This document shows positions 10,133 through 24,500 of a DNA stretch of 64,000 bases, one piece after another. The notes beneath the pieces were generated by a model that worked only from the letters and a program-made list of their open reading frames with translations, ran no database searches and was not told where the DNA came from. Both the position numbers and the translations under genes were made by a program. Every line of letters starts with the position of its first letter. Position 1 is the first letter of the stretch. This stretch comes from Diplodia intermedia (lineage: Eukaryota > Ascomycota > Dothideomycetes > Botryosphaeriales > Botryosphaeriaceae): NCBI GenBank assembly GCA_021495925.1, contig JAKEKT010000127.1:1-64000 (forward strand). The letters are read 5' to 3'.

Positions 10133-11889
10133 TATATAAATACTTAATAAGTACTTATAATTAATTAAGAGTCTAAAGTCTAATTATAATCTTAAGTGCT
10201 TAAGATTAAAACCTTTATTAATCTAGATATCTAAGGCCGCTTATAATTAAATTAATTAATAGATTATAATTTACTTATCGCTTACTACGAGCTCTATCTA
10301 AGAAGCTCTTCGTATTAATTAACTCTAGAAAGAGAAGAGGTTATAAGAAGATAAGAAAGATATATAATCTATTATTATTAATTATAAAGGCCGTATATTA
10401 TAGATAGTTATATAAAAGAACTATAGCGTTAAAGTATATATTAGTAGCGAGAGAGATTTTAAAGTATATAATAATAAGATTATCTTTATCGCCGCTAGAG
10501 AAGAATATAGAGAAGAAAATCTTTAATACTATAGCGTCTACTTTTTAGAGTTAAATTAAATAATCTTAAATAGATCTAGGTTTAAAGTTATAAATAGATT
10601 AGATTATTAGCGAAGCCGTAAGAAATAATAGTAGAATAAGATATTTTTTACTTATATTAACTTTAAACGTTATCTAGTATACGTATACTACTTAAAACGA
10701 TACTTTAACTAAACGCTACGCTCTTTTTTTATATATTAAATACTCTTTCTAATCTTTATTAACGTCTATATATAAAGAACTTTTAAGGTCTAAATTACTA
10801 CTTAGTCTTATATAAAGTAAACTTTCTTAAGTCTTCTTTTCTTCGCTTATATTAGCTATTTTCTTAGTAAGGTCTTTAATAAAACGCGTTGCTTTTTCTT
10901 CTACTTTATTAGTTTAGCTATAGTATAATATAGATACTTTTAATACGCTTAATAGTCGTATCTTAGCTATATCGTCTATTATTATCTTATTACTAGATAG
11001 ACTATTCGAAGTCTAATCGTCTAATTTCTTTAAAAGAGAATCGTACTAATTAAGAGCTAGAATAACGAAAAGATTAGCTTCGTTAATAGTTTCTATTAAA
11101 CTTATTTTTATAAGATAGTAGAAAAGCTTATTAATAGCTATATTTATTTATAGAGACTTAGTAGGCTTATTATTTAGATTAAAAACTAATTTATTAGTCT
11201 TAAAGCGTCTATTTAGAATTATTTAAGTATTACCTTCGATCTTTAAGACTTATAATAGAATTATTAAGAGAAAAATATCTAGAAGCTCTAGTATATATAC
11301 TTTACGTAGTTAGATTTTATATTTAGTACTTATAATGCTTCTAAACTTAATAGTAAAATCTATTATAAGATAATATTATATCTACGTCTTTTCTTAAGAT
11401 ATATCGATAATATTCTACTTATATTATTTAGTAGAGAATCGAATTACGTCGACTAAAAATAGATTAGAACTATAAATCTAGCTTATAAAAGAATCTATAT
11501 TATTCTTATTTTTTCTTAGATAGCTTAGAAAATAAATATAGATAATAAAGTCTCTAAGATTTAAATTTAAATATATATTATAAAAGACGCCACTTAGAAT
11601 CGAAAATAAATAAAAATAGTAGATATAAGACGCTAAGAATATCTAAAGATTAATAATACTCTAGACCTTATTTAAATTAACTTTTAATACTAATAAATTT
11701 TCTAGATGTTTATTCTTATTAGTAGTACCTTCTAGCGCTAATTCTATAATTAGACGGTTAAATCTAGAAGGTTTTATAATAAAATTAAATATTATTTTAT
11801 AAATAATACTTATCGTCTATATTAGATATTTCTTTAAAAGTATATTATCTTACTTTAGTAATATATTCTTTATAAATAAAACGTACTCT
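10133..11889. repeat. Unidentified RIP-mutated segment (left part of the interrupted host)
   Basis: This DNA is continuous, once the insertions are removed, with 30,335-31,353 and 43,387-44,515. It is depleted of CA/TG, so it was itself repetitive or caught in RIP spreading. Minus-strand frames show some protein-like stretches, but I could not match them to a transposase or reverse transcriptase. Confidence 0.4.
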
Positions 11890-11894
11890 ATAAG

Positions 11895-12098
11895 TATTAT
11901 AATATAAATCGAGATAAGAACGAATTAGGTTTCTATCTTAGACTAGAACTAAATCTAGTTTAGATAGCGAGAAAACTAAATCTCTTCTTAAGAGATCGAT
12001 TCTTACGAATCGATCTAGATAGATTATTATATATATACTTTTTAGATTACTATCTTTAAGATCGAGATCTACCCGTTTTATAGTAGCTTTTTCTACTA
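11895..12098 (+). repeat. 5' LTR of the Gypsy element
   Basis: A 204-bp copy of the repeat at 30126-30329. All differences I see between the two are C/T or G/A transitions, as RIP produces. The preceding ATAAG (11890-11894) is repeated after the 3' LTR. Confidence 0.9.
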
Positions 12099-14089
12099 TA
12101 TAATAGCTAAAAGTTAAAAGAAGTACGTAAAAGATTTAGACTACTAGAAACTACTATTACTAGACTCGTTATCGTCTTTAACTATACTAGAAACACGTTC
12201 TACTAATAGATCTATAAGTTTAATAAACGCTTTCGCACTCTAAATAAGAATAATAGTAATTCTACGCTTTCGTATACGTAAATTAGTCTAACGAAAGAGA
12301 TACTACTCGAAGAATTCGAAGCTATAAACGACTAAACGATAGTAGCTTTAGCTATTCTATAGCTAGTTAGTTAATTCGCGAAATCGTAAGACCGAAGATC
12401 GAGATACGAACACTAAGAAAATAAGAATAGAGAGTAAAATAGTAATAAGTAGTATTCGCCCGGCTATCTAGAAAATAGCTAGCGCTAGTAGAAAAAGAAA
12501 AGAAGACGCGCCGTTTTAAACGAAAAGAATAGACGTAGTAATTAATAGCTTTTTAAATAGTCTTAAAAGCTAAGATAAATAGATCGAGAAATCTATTAAT
12601 AACTTTAACTCTTAATCTTACGATAGAATTAGTTAAACTAGAGTCGTTAACCCTCGTTATTCTAGAGGCGGTAATACGAATAGTCTATAGCCTTTAAGAT
12701 TTCGTAAACGAAAGCGAAAAAAATCGAAAGACGTTAATAATAACTATAGTAAGAAACATCTTATTCGCGATAATTACTATCGTTATAAGATATAAGAGAA
12801 GAAGCCACTAGAAGATCTAAGAAATAAAAAGAGATAAGAAATAAATAAAATTATCTATAAATTTTAAACTAGCGATTTCTTACTCTCTAGACTAAAGTAT
12901 TAAAGTAAACGAAAGACGTCTCGTATAGTAAGTAGTAAAATTATTTCTAGAAATAATTAAGAAAATTCTAGACTAGAGCGTATATAAGAAATAATAATTA
13001 AAATACTATCTAGTTTAAGATTAGTAAAATATTAAAAAGCCGAGCGAATTAGTCTTATAGAAAATAATAGTTAAAGATAAAAAGCTTTTAGCTATAAGTA
13101 AGACATTCTAAATAGTATAGAAGAGAGAAGAATCTTATTTTTACTTAAAAAATTTTAAAGCCGCGAAAAGAGAACTAAAATTATAAGCGTTAGAAGCTTC
13201 GAAATTTCTTTCTATTTATTATAAGTAAGATTCTCTTAATAAGAAACTAGAGAGAGTATATAAAAGTATATAAGACTTCTATCTCTTTAAACCCTCGTAG
13301 TCGATAGATTAAGATAAGCGCGAACTCGCGATTAATAAGAAGAGAGATCTAAAAGAGTACTAAACGATCGAATCTTAAGTACTAAAAATAAGTAGATTTA
13401 AAATATTCTTAATTATATAATCTAGTATTATAAAAAGAGAGTTTAAACGTATCTAGTTTAAGAAACTCGAGGCGTAATAAGAAGAAAGCGTATCGATAGA
13501 ATAAAATAGTAGATTAGTAAAGAAAATAATAGTAAAAAGAATCTATAATAAAAAGAAGATACGAACCTTACTAATCTAAGTATAAGCGAAGATATTAGAC
13601 GAAGTAAGAGCGATAATAGTACTAGATAAGAACTAGATCGCTAGTCTACTAGATAAAGTTAAAGAAATTTCTTAACGAGTAGTAAACGAAGCTATATTAG
13701 AAGCGAAGCGATAGAAACGTCTCGCTAAAGCTAGACTATAATTATAAGAATTACTATCGTCTAGCTAAGAAGAAAGACTAACGAAAGAGTTAAACCGTAA
13801 AATATAGAATCGTAGCGATCTAAAAAAAGATAGAAGAATCGAGTTAAAATTAAATTATAAGAGCGGCTTAAGAATTCTTAACTTTAATCTAGACGCTAGC
13901 GAGAACTTAAAAAGAGAGTCGAGAAAAGAAACTATAAATATAAATAAAACTCGTAATTAAGAAAAGAATCTAACTACTAATAATCTAAGCGAACTACTAG
14001 TAGAGATTCGCTAATAAAAAAAAGAAAGAAGAGATATCTAGAAATAATAAAAAAGCGCCGAACTTATTAATTTAAACTTTAAAGATAGC

Positions 14090-15150
14090 GGCTAAGATTA
14101 AAAGTTTCGTCTAAAGAATATTAGATATTTTAACTCGTTTATAAAGCTTAAGAACTACGAGAATAACGATATAATTAAACGTAAAGAGAAACGTTTCTAT
14201 AGAAACGTTTAATAATTCGTAAAAGTAATTAAGTTAGAGTTATCTTTAACGTTAAAAAATACGATACGGCGAAACGTTTATAAATATCTAAAAGATATAG
14301 CGTAAATATAGTATACGAGCTAGCTATTCTTAAATAATAGAAGATATCTATAAGAAGAAAAGAAGATTCGTAAATAGATAAAAGAGCTTATTTAGAGGTT
14401 TAAAAAGCGTTTATTTAAAGTATAGTATAAGCTATAAAGAAAGTAGTTCGAGTATTATAAAGTACGCGATAGAAAATTAATTAAAAGATTTATTATAAAC
14501 GTTATACGTCTCGTAAAGAACGCTAATATAATAACGTTAAAGAAATAGCTACTATAAGCGTACGAGAGAATTTACGTCTAGCTACGCTAAGATCTTTAAG
14601 CCCTCTTAGTAACTATAATAATTAATAAATATATTTAAAGAGCGAAAGAATAGTATATTCTATAGATAAATCTAATAGTCGAGAGTAATAAGTAGATCTA
14701 GAGAGCTAAAAGATCTAAGAAACTAAAAGATTCTAGATATAGCGGCCGTACGAATAAAGATAATAATTATTCTAGTCGATTTAATAGAAACTATAAGAAA
14801 GAATATAATAGATTATAAAACTTATTTAAAAATAGTAAACGCGAAAGACGATCTTTTAACTTTCGTAATTAAAACCGCTTGAAGAATAGAAACCGTTTAA
14901 GAGACTAAAACTATTTAAAGAATTAAAACTAAGATTATAATTAAGAAGAGCGCGAGAACGTAAAACGTAAAATAAATAAAATTATAAGTAGAAGTAGAAA
15001 AAATAATAAGAATAAAGAAAAAAAGCTAATAATATACTATTTAGAAGCTAAGAAGAAGACTAATAAGAAATAAAGTTCGCTAGATAAAAGAGAATAAGTA
15101 ACGTAATCTAAATAAGTTATAAATAAAGAAACGACTAACTTTAAAGTAAA
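14090..15150 (+). pseudogene. RIP-degraded gag of the Gypsy element
   Basis: In one plus-strand frame near 14,200-14,640, once TAA/TAG are read as mutated Gln/Trp codons, the sequence shows the helical, Lys/Arg-rich pattern of a retrotransposon gag, including R-F-K-K-R-L and R-L-V-K-N-A-N blocks. Gag forms the virus-like particle. A zinc knuckle is expected downstream but its Cys and His codons are mutated beyond recognition. Confidence 0.55.
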
Positions 15151-15599
15151 GAGCGTCTAAAGCTATATATATTTTTTATAAATAATACTAAAGACGCTTC
15201 TCGTATCTAACTACTACGCTAAGACGATCGAGAATCTAGAACTAAGATTAAGTATCGTAAAAAGCGCGCTATAAAAAAGATCTATAGAAATAAGCGCTAA
15301 CGAAGAATACTAATACGAAGAATATAAAATAATATAACTATTAAGAAACGCTATATACGTCTATATTCGCGAAACCTATCTAAAAAAATTTAAGAAGACG
15401 CGAACTAAGATAATACTAAGAGAAAGCGTATAATCGTATAGTAAATTTTAAATTTAAGAACTAATATCGCTACTAGAAGAAGCCCCGCTAGATCTAAAAA
15501 TAATAATAAGATTATAGACGACGCTCGAAGTTAACTCTAGAATAGTCTTTAGAAACTAGAACTTCGTCGTAGTATTAACGAAACTAGATAATAGTAAAA

Positions 15600-18500
15600 A
15601 AAAGATAAAAGTAATCGTTAATACGAGCGCGAATATAATCGTTACGAATAGAAATTATCTTAAAATAGCCGATATAATATACTAGACGCTAAAGATAAAG
15701 TAACTAATACTTCTATAAGAAATTAGCGAAGAGAAGTTAACTAGCGTCGAGTATATAATAATACTATTTATCTTTAGAGTAAAGAAGAAAGAAAGCTAGA
15801 TAAAAGTAATCTTTTATTAAAAAGTCTATCTTATTAACGATACTTAAGATACGCTTCTAATTAGAATAAATATTTAAGAATCGAAGAGTATAGTAATTAA
15901 TACGTCTAGAAAAGCTTTAAGAATCGAAAGCTACTAGAATACGAAAGTCTCTATAACGATTAAACCGCGGTTAAAGAACGTTATAAGAGAAATAAGAGTT
16001 AAAGTATAAAAGATAACTATAATTCTATTAAGATTAATGGCCCTAGTATAAATTAGCTTTACTAAGACGCTACTCGAAAATAGAGATTTCGAGTATATCT
16101 TAGTATTAAAGTAGCCGTAAACTATAAGCGACCGAAATTTTAAACTAATTACGTACGCCTACGTAATTAACGCGAAGACCGAGATAGTCTAGCTAAGAAA
16201 CGACTTAAATTAACTAATTAGAGTTCTCTAAAGCTAGTTTATAGAAATAGTAGTAGATATAACGCTAGCCTATATCTTAATTACGAGCGATATAAACTAT
16301 AAAGTAGTCGAGTTTAACGCGAATAGAATCTAGCCGAAATAGAAAACTCGCCTTAATAATAAAGTAACTATATATAGCGATCTAACTATTATATAGGCTC
16401 TTATAGAGGTAGTAAACTAATATTCGACTATATAAATAGAGAAGAGCGACTTCGTTTAAATCTTAAAAGAATAATAGATAACTATACCTCTAAAAAATAA
16501 CTAGAAATACGATACGAAGCTATCTATAAAGATATATTTAATAATAAAGAGAGATCGTAAGTAGATTAATAATATCTTTAATAAGCTTTACGAGTAAGAA
16601 AAAATAGACTAGACTAGAAAGTATATAATATTTAAATTTTCGATATTCGTCGCATAGCGATAGATCTATAAAAACGAGTAATAGATCGAGAAGTCTAGAG
16701 TAGTAGTAGATATTTAAGAGCTAAATCGAATTACTTAGAAGAACTCGTATTCGCTACTAGTCTAGAAGAATATTATTAGCGCGATACGTAAGACTAAGTA
16801 TATAATTATAGTAGACGTAACGACTTTCTTCTACTAATAGAAGATAAAGAAATAGAATCGCTATAAGTTAATAATAAACTCTTATTAGAAATAAGAATTA
16901 TTTAACGTCGTAGTAATAGATTATATTAACTTCGTAGCGTATATCTAAAGATAATTAGATTAGATTCTAAGAGACTATCGCGACTTTAGTAGAGTCTATA
17001 TCGACGATCTTACGATTTATAACTAAACGTTAGAGAGGTATCTAAACTATTTAGATAAAGTATTTTATAAGCTAGACGAATTCGAAATTATCTTAAACTT
17101 AAAGAAAAGCTTCGTTAAATACTCGTACGCGATACTACTAGAATAAAGAGTTAACGTCTTTAAATTATAATCTACGAAGAAGAGAGCTAAAGCCCTAGTT
17201 AATATACTCTTTCTAGAAACGCTAAAGAATCTAGAATACTAGATTAAAGTAATAGAATAGCTATAGTCGAGAATATTCTACTACGTAGAAATCGTAAAGC
17301 TACTAATTAACTATAAAATAGCGCTATTATAAGCGAGTCTAGTAAAAGAAAGCGCTAGAAAAACGTATATAAAAAGAATAAAGATTATATCTCTTAAGAA
17401 CTATAGAACGACGTACGATATAATTTAAGAGTATCTAAGAAACCCTCTATAGTTAATATACTATAATTTAAAACGAAGATTATATATAGACGTAGACGTC
17501 TTAAAGCGCGAATTCGGCGCTCTACTATACTATATAAAGAACGATTCGAAGCTAAACGTATAGAATAATAAAATATAACTATAGATAGACGAGCTTATAT
17601 AACTAATCGCGTTTCTATCGCGGGTTCTAAAACTCGTAGAAACGAGATACTAGCCTATTAAGCTAGAGATAGCTAAAATAGTATAGATTCTTAAAAAGAC
17701 GAAGTATATAATATACGCTAGACTAAGTAAAAGTACTTACTTCTTTATTAACTACTACGCCGCTACCTTTATCGCCTAGTACTATAATCTATAAATAACC
17801 TTAGCGATCGATAAGATAAATCTAAAGCTTATAATTATAAGTTAGTATATCTCGTAATTCGATCTTAAAGTCTTTTATAGACTAAAAAAAACCTATCTAG
17901 TACTAAACGCTCTAAATAGACTTATCGCCGATTATAATAATTTAATATTAGAGAAATTAGAGAAGACTCTAGATCTAGTAGAAGTTTTCTTAATAATAGT
18001 AGTAGAGATAACGAACGAAATAAAGAAGCGAGTTTAATAAGAATACTAGTAGAATAACTACTAGCGTAAGATACTAAGCGTACTATTAGTAATCTAGACG
18101 AAGAACGTAGTAGAAGTCTAGACTAGAAGATATAAGAAATAAATTAAAAGAATAGCGAGCTAAGACTAAAGAAAGAACTCGAATTAAAAAGATATTAAAA
18201 ATAATACGATAATACGAAATAAGACGACTAGCGAGAGCGCGCTAAGAAAAATAACTAATAAGAATATATTATTAAAGTCTACTACGAATAAGACGGGCCG
18301 CGAACGCGAAGACGTAGAGTTAATATAGTCGAATATAATAAAAGAGCTTAGAGCGGCGACGATAAAGAGAGTAAAGTTATAGAAAATACTAATAATAGAA
18401 GAACGCGCGGCTCTAAGCCTACTAAATAAAGCGATCGCCTAAAATAAATCTAAATTAAATATAAAACCGGCGCTAAGAGTCGAAGTATTAAAAAGAGAAA

Positions 18501-19990
18501 GACGAAGAAATTAGTAAAATATATATTATAAATAACTAACTAGAGCCCTATACTTAAAGACTAGAAAAAATAATAAAGAAGACGAGATACTAAAAGTAAT
18601 ATAGAGCTTAAGATTTTTTCTACGAAACGGTCTAGTTTACTACGTAGATTTAAAAGACGAAAGATATAGACTATATATATCTAAATTAGTAGAGAAAGAG
18701 ATCTTTAAGCTAACGTATAATAAGTAGTACTATAAAGACTTCTAAAGAGTCTATAATTATATATAAACGGGCTTTCTTATTTGTAGAATAGCGAAGAAAC
18801 TAAGAGTATATCTATAATACTATCTAGTTTACTAGCTCTATTCTATAAAAAGGCATGCGCTATATAGAAAGTTAAACTCGATCTAAAATATAATAGAACT
18901 ATAAGAGTATTAAATAATAAACTTTATCGTTAAGCTATCGTCGATATAAAAAGTATATAATACGCTATTAACGATAATCTATAAGACTATAAAGAAGATT
19001 CTTCTTATTAAAAAAAAAAAAACTAGAAAGTCGAATTATAGATATATAAGTATATTAAAAAGATTCTAGCGTATAAATAGAGTTTACTAAGAGTATAAAT
19101 TATAAATCGCGACTCTAAATTTATCTTAAAATTCTAGAAGTAAGTCTACGAAAAGCTAGAAATTAAATAGTATATAACTACGATCTACTACTCTTAAGCG
19201 AACGAGTAATTCGAGCGAACGAACTAAATAGTAGAGATAGCTATTCGATATTATATAGTAACGTTTCTAGAAACGAAATAGACGAAAATATTATCGTATC
19301 TATAATCTTTAATAAATAACGCGGTTAATACGATAACTAGATTTATACTAAACTAGCTATTAATAGAAATAAACGTAAGAACTAACCCTCTCGTAGTAAT
19401 AGTTAAAATGTCTTAGAATCGAAAATAGCTATAAAACGCAGCGAGACGAGAAGTATAAGAAATAATATTATTTATTATTATTAAATAGAAACGCCGCTAT
19501 AATAGTAAGTATAAACCGCTTTAATTACGAAAAGAAGATCGCGTATTCGTTAGACTCTACTAAGACTATAAGACTCTAGACTACATTAATTAAAAATTCT
19601 TCTATTAGAGAATCGGCCCGTTCGCTATTATATATAAGATTAGAAATCTCGCTTACGAGCTAAAAATACTATCGAAATAGCGGATCTATCTAGTTATATT
19701 AATAGCGTATCTAGAACCGGTACTAAGAAAGAAGAATTCGTACGAAAGAAATAAATACTTAAAGCTAGAGTCGATTATAGAATAAAACGCTAAAGACCCG
19801 CCTTATAAAATCGCGAGACTATTAGATAGAAGAAAAGTAACGATCTAGAGATAAAAGATTAGAAAATATCTAGTTTAATAGAAGAACTAGAGACTAGCGT
19901 ATAACTCTTAGATCGTAAACGACGCTCTAATAGAAGTAAAGAAACTAGTTCGAAAATATAATAAAAGATACTCTATATAAAACTAATAGT
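15600..19990 (+). pseudogene. RIP-degraded pol: protease, RT, RNase H, integrase, chromodomain-like end
   Basis: Motifs in order. Protease: V-I-V-N-T-S-A-N at 15611-15634, the mutated D-T-G-A active site. Reverse transcriptase: V-Y-I-D-D-L at 16994-17011, both catalytic Asp kept. RNase H: a D-V-D-V-L-K-R-E-F-G-A-L-L block near 17485-17525. Integrase: a mutated zinc-binding segment near 18700-18890, then N-F-I-V-K-L-S-S near 18910, D-S-K-F-I near 19110 and the A-N-E...F-E-R-T-N catalytic-Glu block near 19197-19235. A chromodomain-like stretch (K-I-A-R-L-L-D-R-R-K-V then R-K-Y-L-V and L-A-Y-N-S) lies near 19800-19915. Stops are TAA or TAG throughout, so no enzyme can be made. Confidence 0.82.
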
Positions 19991-20289
19991 ATAGAATAGA
20001 TTAAGAAGAAAGACGCGCTCGAGTAAGATACTTTAAAAGATAGAGAACTAATAAATCGTAAAGAACGAGACTATAAGAAGTAGAAAAGATAAAACTAATA
20101 AAGAAAGAGAATTAAAAAGAATAAAAAATTAATAAGAATAACTTTATTAAGAGAAGAGAGAAGAAAAAACTAATATAAAAAAAGATATTAAGAGCGATAA
20201 CTAAGAAAACGCGAACTATATATCTATAGAAGCGGGCCGCGCCGCGATAAGCGAGCGCGAAAACGCGCGCTAAACTACGTAGTAACGCT

Positions 20290-21509
20290 AATCGTTTTTA
20301 AAATACTATAATAATAAAGAGCTACTTAAAGTAATATTAATAACTCTAATCGTTATACTATATTTCTATCGAGTAGAAATTAATACGTATATAACGCTCG
20401 CTATAGAATCTTTCGTCTAAAGAAGCGTAAATCGTAGCGCTCTACTAGCGCTAGATTCTTAGTATATTTTCTAAAATATTATCTTATCTAGTATAGCGTA
20501 TTTCGTAATTAGTTATTATAGCTATTATCTACTAGAGATCGTAGTACTTTAAGATCTACGAAACGCTAAGTAGCGAGAATTTCGTACTTATTTATTAAAC
20601 TCTATAATAAGATCTTAACTTCTAGACTTAGTATAATTTCGTACGCTATAAAAATATTAACCTCGCGCGTTTTCTAGTTTATAGAAAACGTAATAACGAA
20701 GATCTAACTCTAGTACTCTCTATACTTAAAATCTCTTTAACTTAATACGATTAAGCTATATAAAGAGTAATAGCGCGCCTTCTAATTTTAATAATCGAGT
20801 AGATTAACGTTCGTCTAGAACTACTATACTCTACGCTTTTAAATATAATAGACGTAGAACGCCTAAATCTAATCGACGAAAGAATCTCGTTATCGTAAGA
20901 AAAAATATTTATAGAAATACTATATAAAAGAGCCGTAATTAAGAATTATCTTAAAGATTTATAGTAGTAGAAGTATAAACCTCGAAGTTATATTAAAGCT
21001 AAGGCTTTAATAATATTTATTATTCGTATCGCGAAATAACTACGACTAAAGCTCTTAGATCTAGAGCGCTATAGCTTTACTATAGAAAACTTCTAGACGA
21101 TCTACTAAGCGCTACGTATTAATTACTAAGCGTAGGCCTTTATAGACTAGTAGCTTATCGAAGAATAATTCTAGTAATTCTAGAACTATCGCGATAAAGA
21201 TTTACTACTATAGATAATACTCGTAATAGCTTATTCTTTTAAATAGTATCTATAGAACTTAGCCGAGACGCTTAACGCGATCTACTATAAAATTAAGATA
21301 GCGGTATCGACCTTATAAAGTATCTTATCTCTAGTAACTATATTTCTAGTAGCTAAAACGATAAGCGTATTCGAGTATAAGTATTATAAATAGTACTTTA
21401 AAAAGACGACGAAAAGAAAGTTTAAGAGAACGAAATAAGCGTTTAAAATAGTAAAGTACTCTATTATAATAAAGAAAATAAAGAATCTTATACTATACGA
21501 CGTATTCTT
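20290..21509 (+). pseudogene. First part of the third ORF of the Gypsy element (before the LINE)
   Basis: One plus-strand frame stays protein-like for about 1.2 kb after pol: basic, helical, with blocks such as N-R-R-R-T-P-K-S-N-R-R-K-N-L-V-I-V-R and F-L-V-A-K-T-I-S-V-F. It contains only RIP-type stops. The frame runs into the LINE insertion in the middle of a codon at 21509 and resumes exactly in frame at 28019. I recognise no domain. Confidence 0.55.
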
Positions 21510-24500
21510 TATTTATTTATTTATTTAGTTTAACGTCTCTCTAGAGTCTAGAACTATTAGAGACGAGGTCTCTTAAAAGGGCCCGCTTCTATCTATATAT
21601 TTAAATATATACGTGCCGAAGAGGGGTTCTAGAAGAATACTAGAAACGATATACTTAAAAGCTTAAAGAATAGTAGAGAGCGTAGATAAGATAAAGAAAA
21701 GATAAAATAAAATAAAGTAAGAGCTTAGAAACTAACGAAAATAAAGATAAAAGTAAAGTAAGTAAGTTCTCTTCTTAGAGAGGGCCTTTTTAACTAGTTA
21801 GATTCGTTTAGCTTTCTTCTATTTAAGATTAATACTTGCTTACTATTTATTATAACTAGCCGAAGTATTACTACTAGCGAACTAGCTATATAACCCTACT
21901 CTTAAATTTAGAAATCTAAAAAAGAGCTCTAAATAGAGATTACTTAATTAAGAATTAAATCCCGGCTTTTTAGCCTCGTTAGCTTAGTTACTAACTATAC
22001 TAGATAGCCGTAGATACTAGTAGAAACGGCTACTTAAGCTTAAATACCCGCTATTTAACTATTTTTCTTCGGTTCTCGCCCGTTTCTACTCTAAATCGAA
22101 AGCGGCGAGGGCGCCGAGAATAAGAAGAAGTAGAAGAAGAGAATAGAAGAAAGAAATAAGTATAAATAAGCGTCTAGTAATACGTATTTAGACCTTATTA
22201 GATAAGTCGTTTAATTACTATTATTTAGTAGTAATCTTTATTTATTCTAAGAACTTAGCCGTTAGACTAGTCTCTAGAGTTGAGAAAAAGAGATTTAAAA
22301 GATCGAGTTAATACTTCTTAAGCCCGTCTTTTAAGAGAACTCGAGGGCCTCTATAAAGAGAGTAAGAGAGAAGTAGATGACGTAATATCTATCTAGTCGT
22401 ACGGCTATATCTATACTAGTCGTTTTCGACGTAGTTAAGATAATAAAGATAAGACTTAAAGTAGCCGTATTTGATCTTTAGTTAATAGAAGGCGAAGGCC
22501 GTTTCTTTAACTTTCGTAGAAGATTTAAGCCGCTATTCTACCTCTAATTCGAAGATACGTTTATAGGGCGAGTCTAACGTTAATTTAAGCTTTATTTTTT
22601 ACTTCTCGTAGGTCTTCTACTTAACTTTACTTCGATAGAAGCTTAGAGAAGTAGAGACTCTACTTAAAGAGTACTTTATAGCTCTTTTCGCGAGTTAATC
22701 GATGTACTCGTTATCTAGAACGTTCTCGTAGCTAAAATACTATTCTAGAGAGACGGTATTCTCTCTAGCTCTTAGCATTTTAGCTAATCTAATAGCCCGA
22801 ATTTACTATACTTACTCGGGCGTATTAGCGGGCTTACTTAGTCTAAGAATCGCGGTCTAGTTATTCGCGTAGATTCTTATATCTTTAAAGGCGTGCCCGG
22901 CTCTAATAATAAGTTTTAGAGTTATTACTAGCCTCTCTATCTCGTCGTTATATACTAGATTCTCGAAACTAAGGTTCTTATAAATCTAGCGCGCTAGGTT
23001 CTCTTTAGATTAGCTAAAGTTAAAGGCTACTACCTCGACCTCTACGTTTCTACCCGTAGATAGAATAAAGACGTTAGAATAGATAGCTATTCGATTAGAG
23101 AATATCTTCTTAACTTCGAGCGCGTAGGTCTTAGTCTACTTCTCTTTATTTAAGGGGCTAATCGTAGTTAAATAGAGTAGTTCGAGTAACTACGACGAAA
23201 AGTAGAAGGGTTTAACTACTTCTAAAGACGCGGATTATATTTTTAAAAGAAGTTTAATCTTCTCTAACTACGTAGATCTATTTAAAACCCGTTAATCTAG
23301 ATTAATCTTCTCTAGTTTAATTCGAATAAAGTAAAATTCTTCGAGTAAATTCGTTCTAAGAGTATATTTTTATAACCGCTCGTTTAAATAAATATTCGCT
23401 AGTGGGATTCTACTCTCTATTTCTAGAAAAATTATAGAGATAGTTTTAAAAACCCCTAGAATCTTTCGTAGAATAAGATTCTAAAGAACTCTAAATTAGC
23501 GAATAAACTACCTCTAATTTTTCTAGTAGATTTCGGAGTCGTAGTCTATAACCGTAGTAACGTAAGCTAGATATAGCTAGCGAACTACGTAGAGAAAAAG
23601 CCTTCTCTCGACGTTAGCTAGTCTAGAGAGACGATAGAAGACCGAATAGGCCTAGCTAATTCTTTTAGATACGTACGTCTTAAAGATAAACCCGTAGTTA
23701 AAGTAAATTTCTAGCTATTTAATCTATTCTTTAGATTCTATTACGTCTCTCGTAGAGAGCGTAATCGAAATAGAACGAGGTTTTAAGTCTTTCTTAAAAG
23801 AATAGGCGAAGTAAATAAGCTTCGTCTTTTTTAGATTAAATTTAATATAGTTTTTCTATTCCCGCGTATAGAGTTTACTTATCTTCTTCTTTAGAATCGT
23901 CTTATTACGTTTCTAGCTACCGAAGCTAGCTATAAGCGTAATATCGTCGATATAAGAGAGAAATAAAGCTTTAGAGACGAAAAATAGCTCTTAAAGATAG
24001 ATTAAAAAGAGAATAGATAAGACTAAGCTTTTTTATAAAATATTCGTCTCTATTAAACTAAACTCTTTCTTCTCTTTATTAAACGCGAGGCTTAGTATTC
24101 GTATAAATATAAATAATTTTATCTACGCGAGTAGGTTAATCGATATATTAATTCGAGTTATTATAGCTAGAAGTTATTCTTCGGCTACGTGGTTAAAGAC
24201 GCTTTTAATATTAAGAAAAAGTATAAAAATCTTATATTTAAGACGGTAGTTCTTCTCTACTTTATTTAATAAAAGTATTACGATATTAATCGCGGATTTC
24301 TTTAATCTTTTTCTAATTTAGATATAGTAAAGAAGATTAAAGGTCTTTACTAGATAGTCTAGTCTTTTAGCCGTAATTCGTTCTAGTACTTTTTTAAGGT
24401 AATTAAGAAGAGAAATAATATAATAGAACTTTAAGTCCGCGGTATTACTCTTTTTCTTACTTAGAATTATCCTAGTAGCCGTACGTTAGCCCGTAGAATA

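Noticed and set aside
20290..21509. Segment considered as a hAT-type transposase
   Set aside because: No dimerisation-domain motif was found, and the frame continues exactly into 28,019-29,905 after LINE removal, so it belongs to the third ORF of the Gypsy element.
21505..21530. (TTTA)n tract considered as a microsatellite
   Set aside because: Its position directly next to a 12-bp duplication and at the 3' side of a minus-strand LINE fits the LINE tail better.
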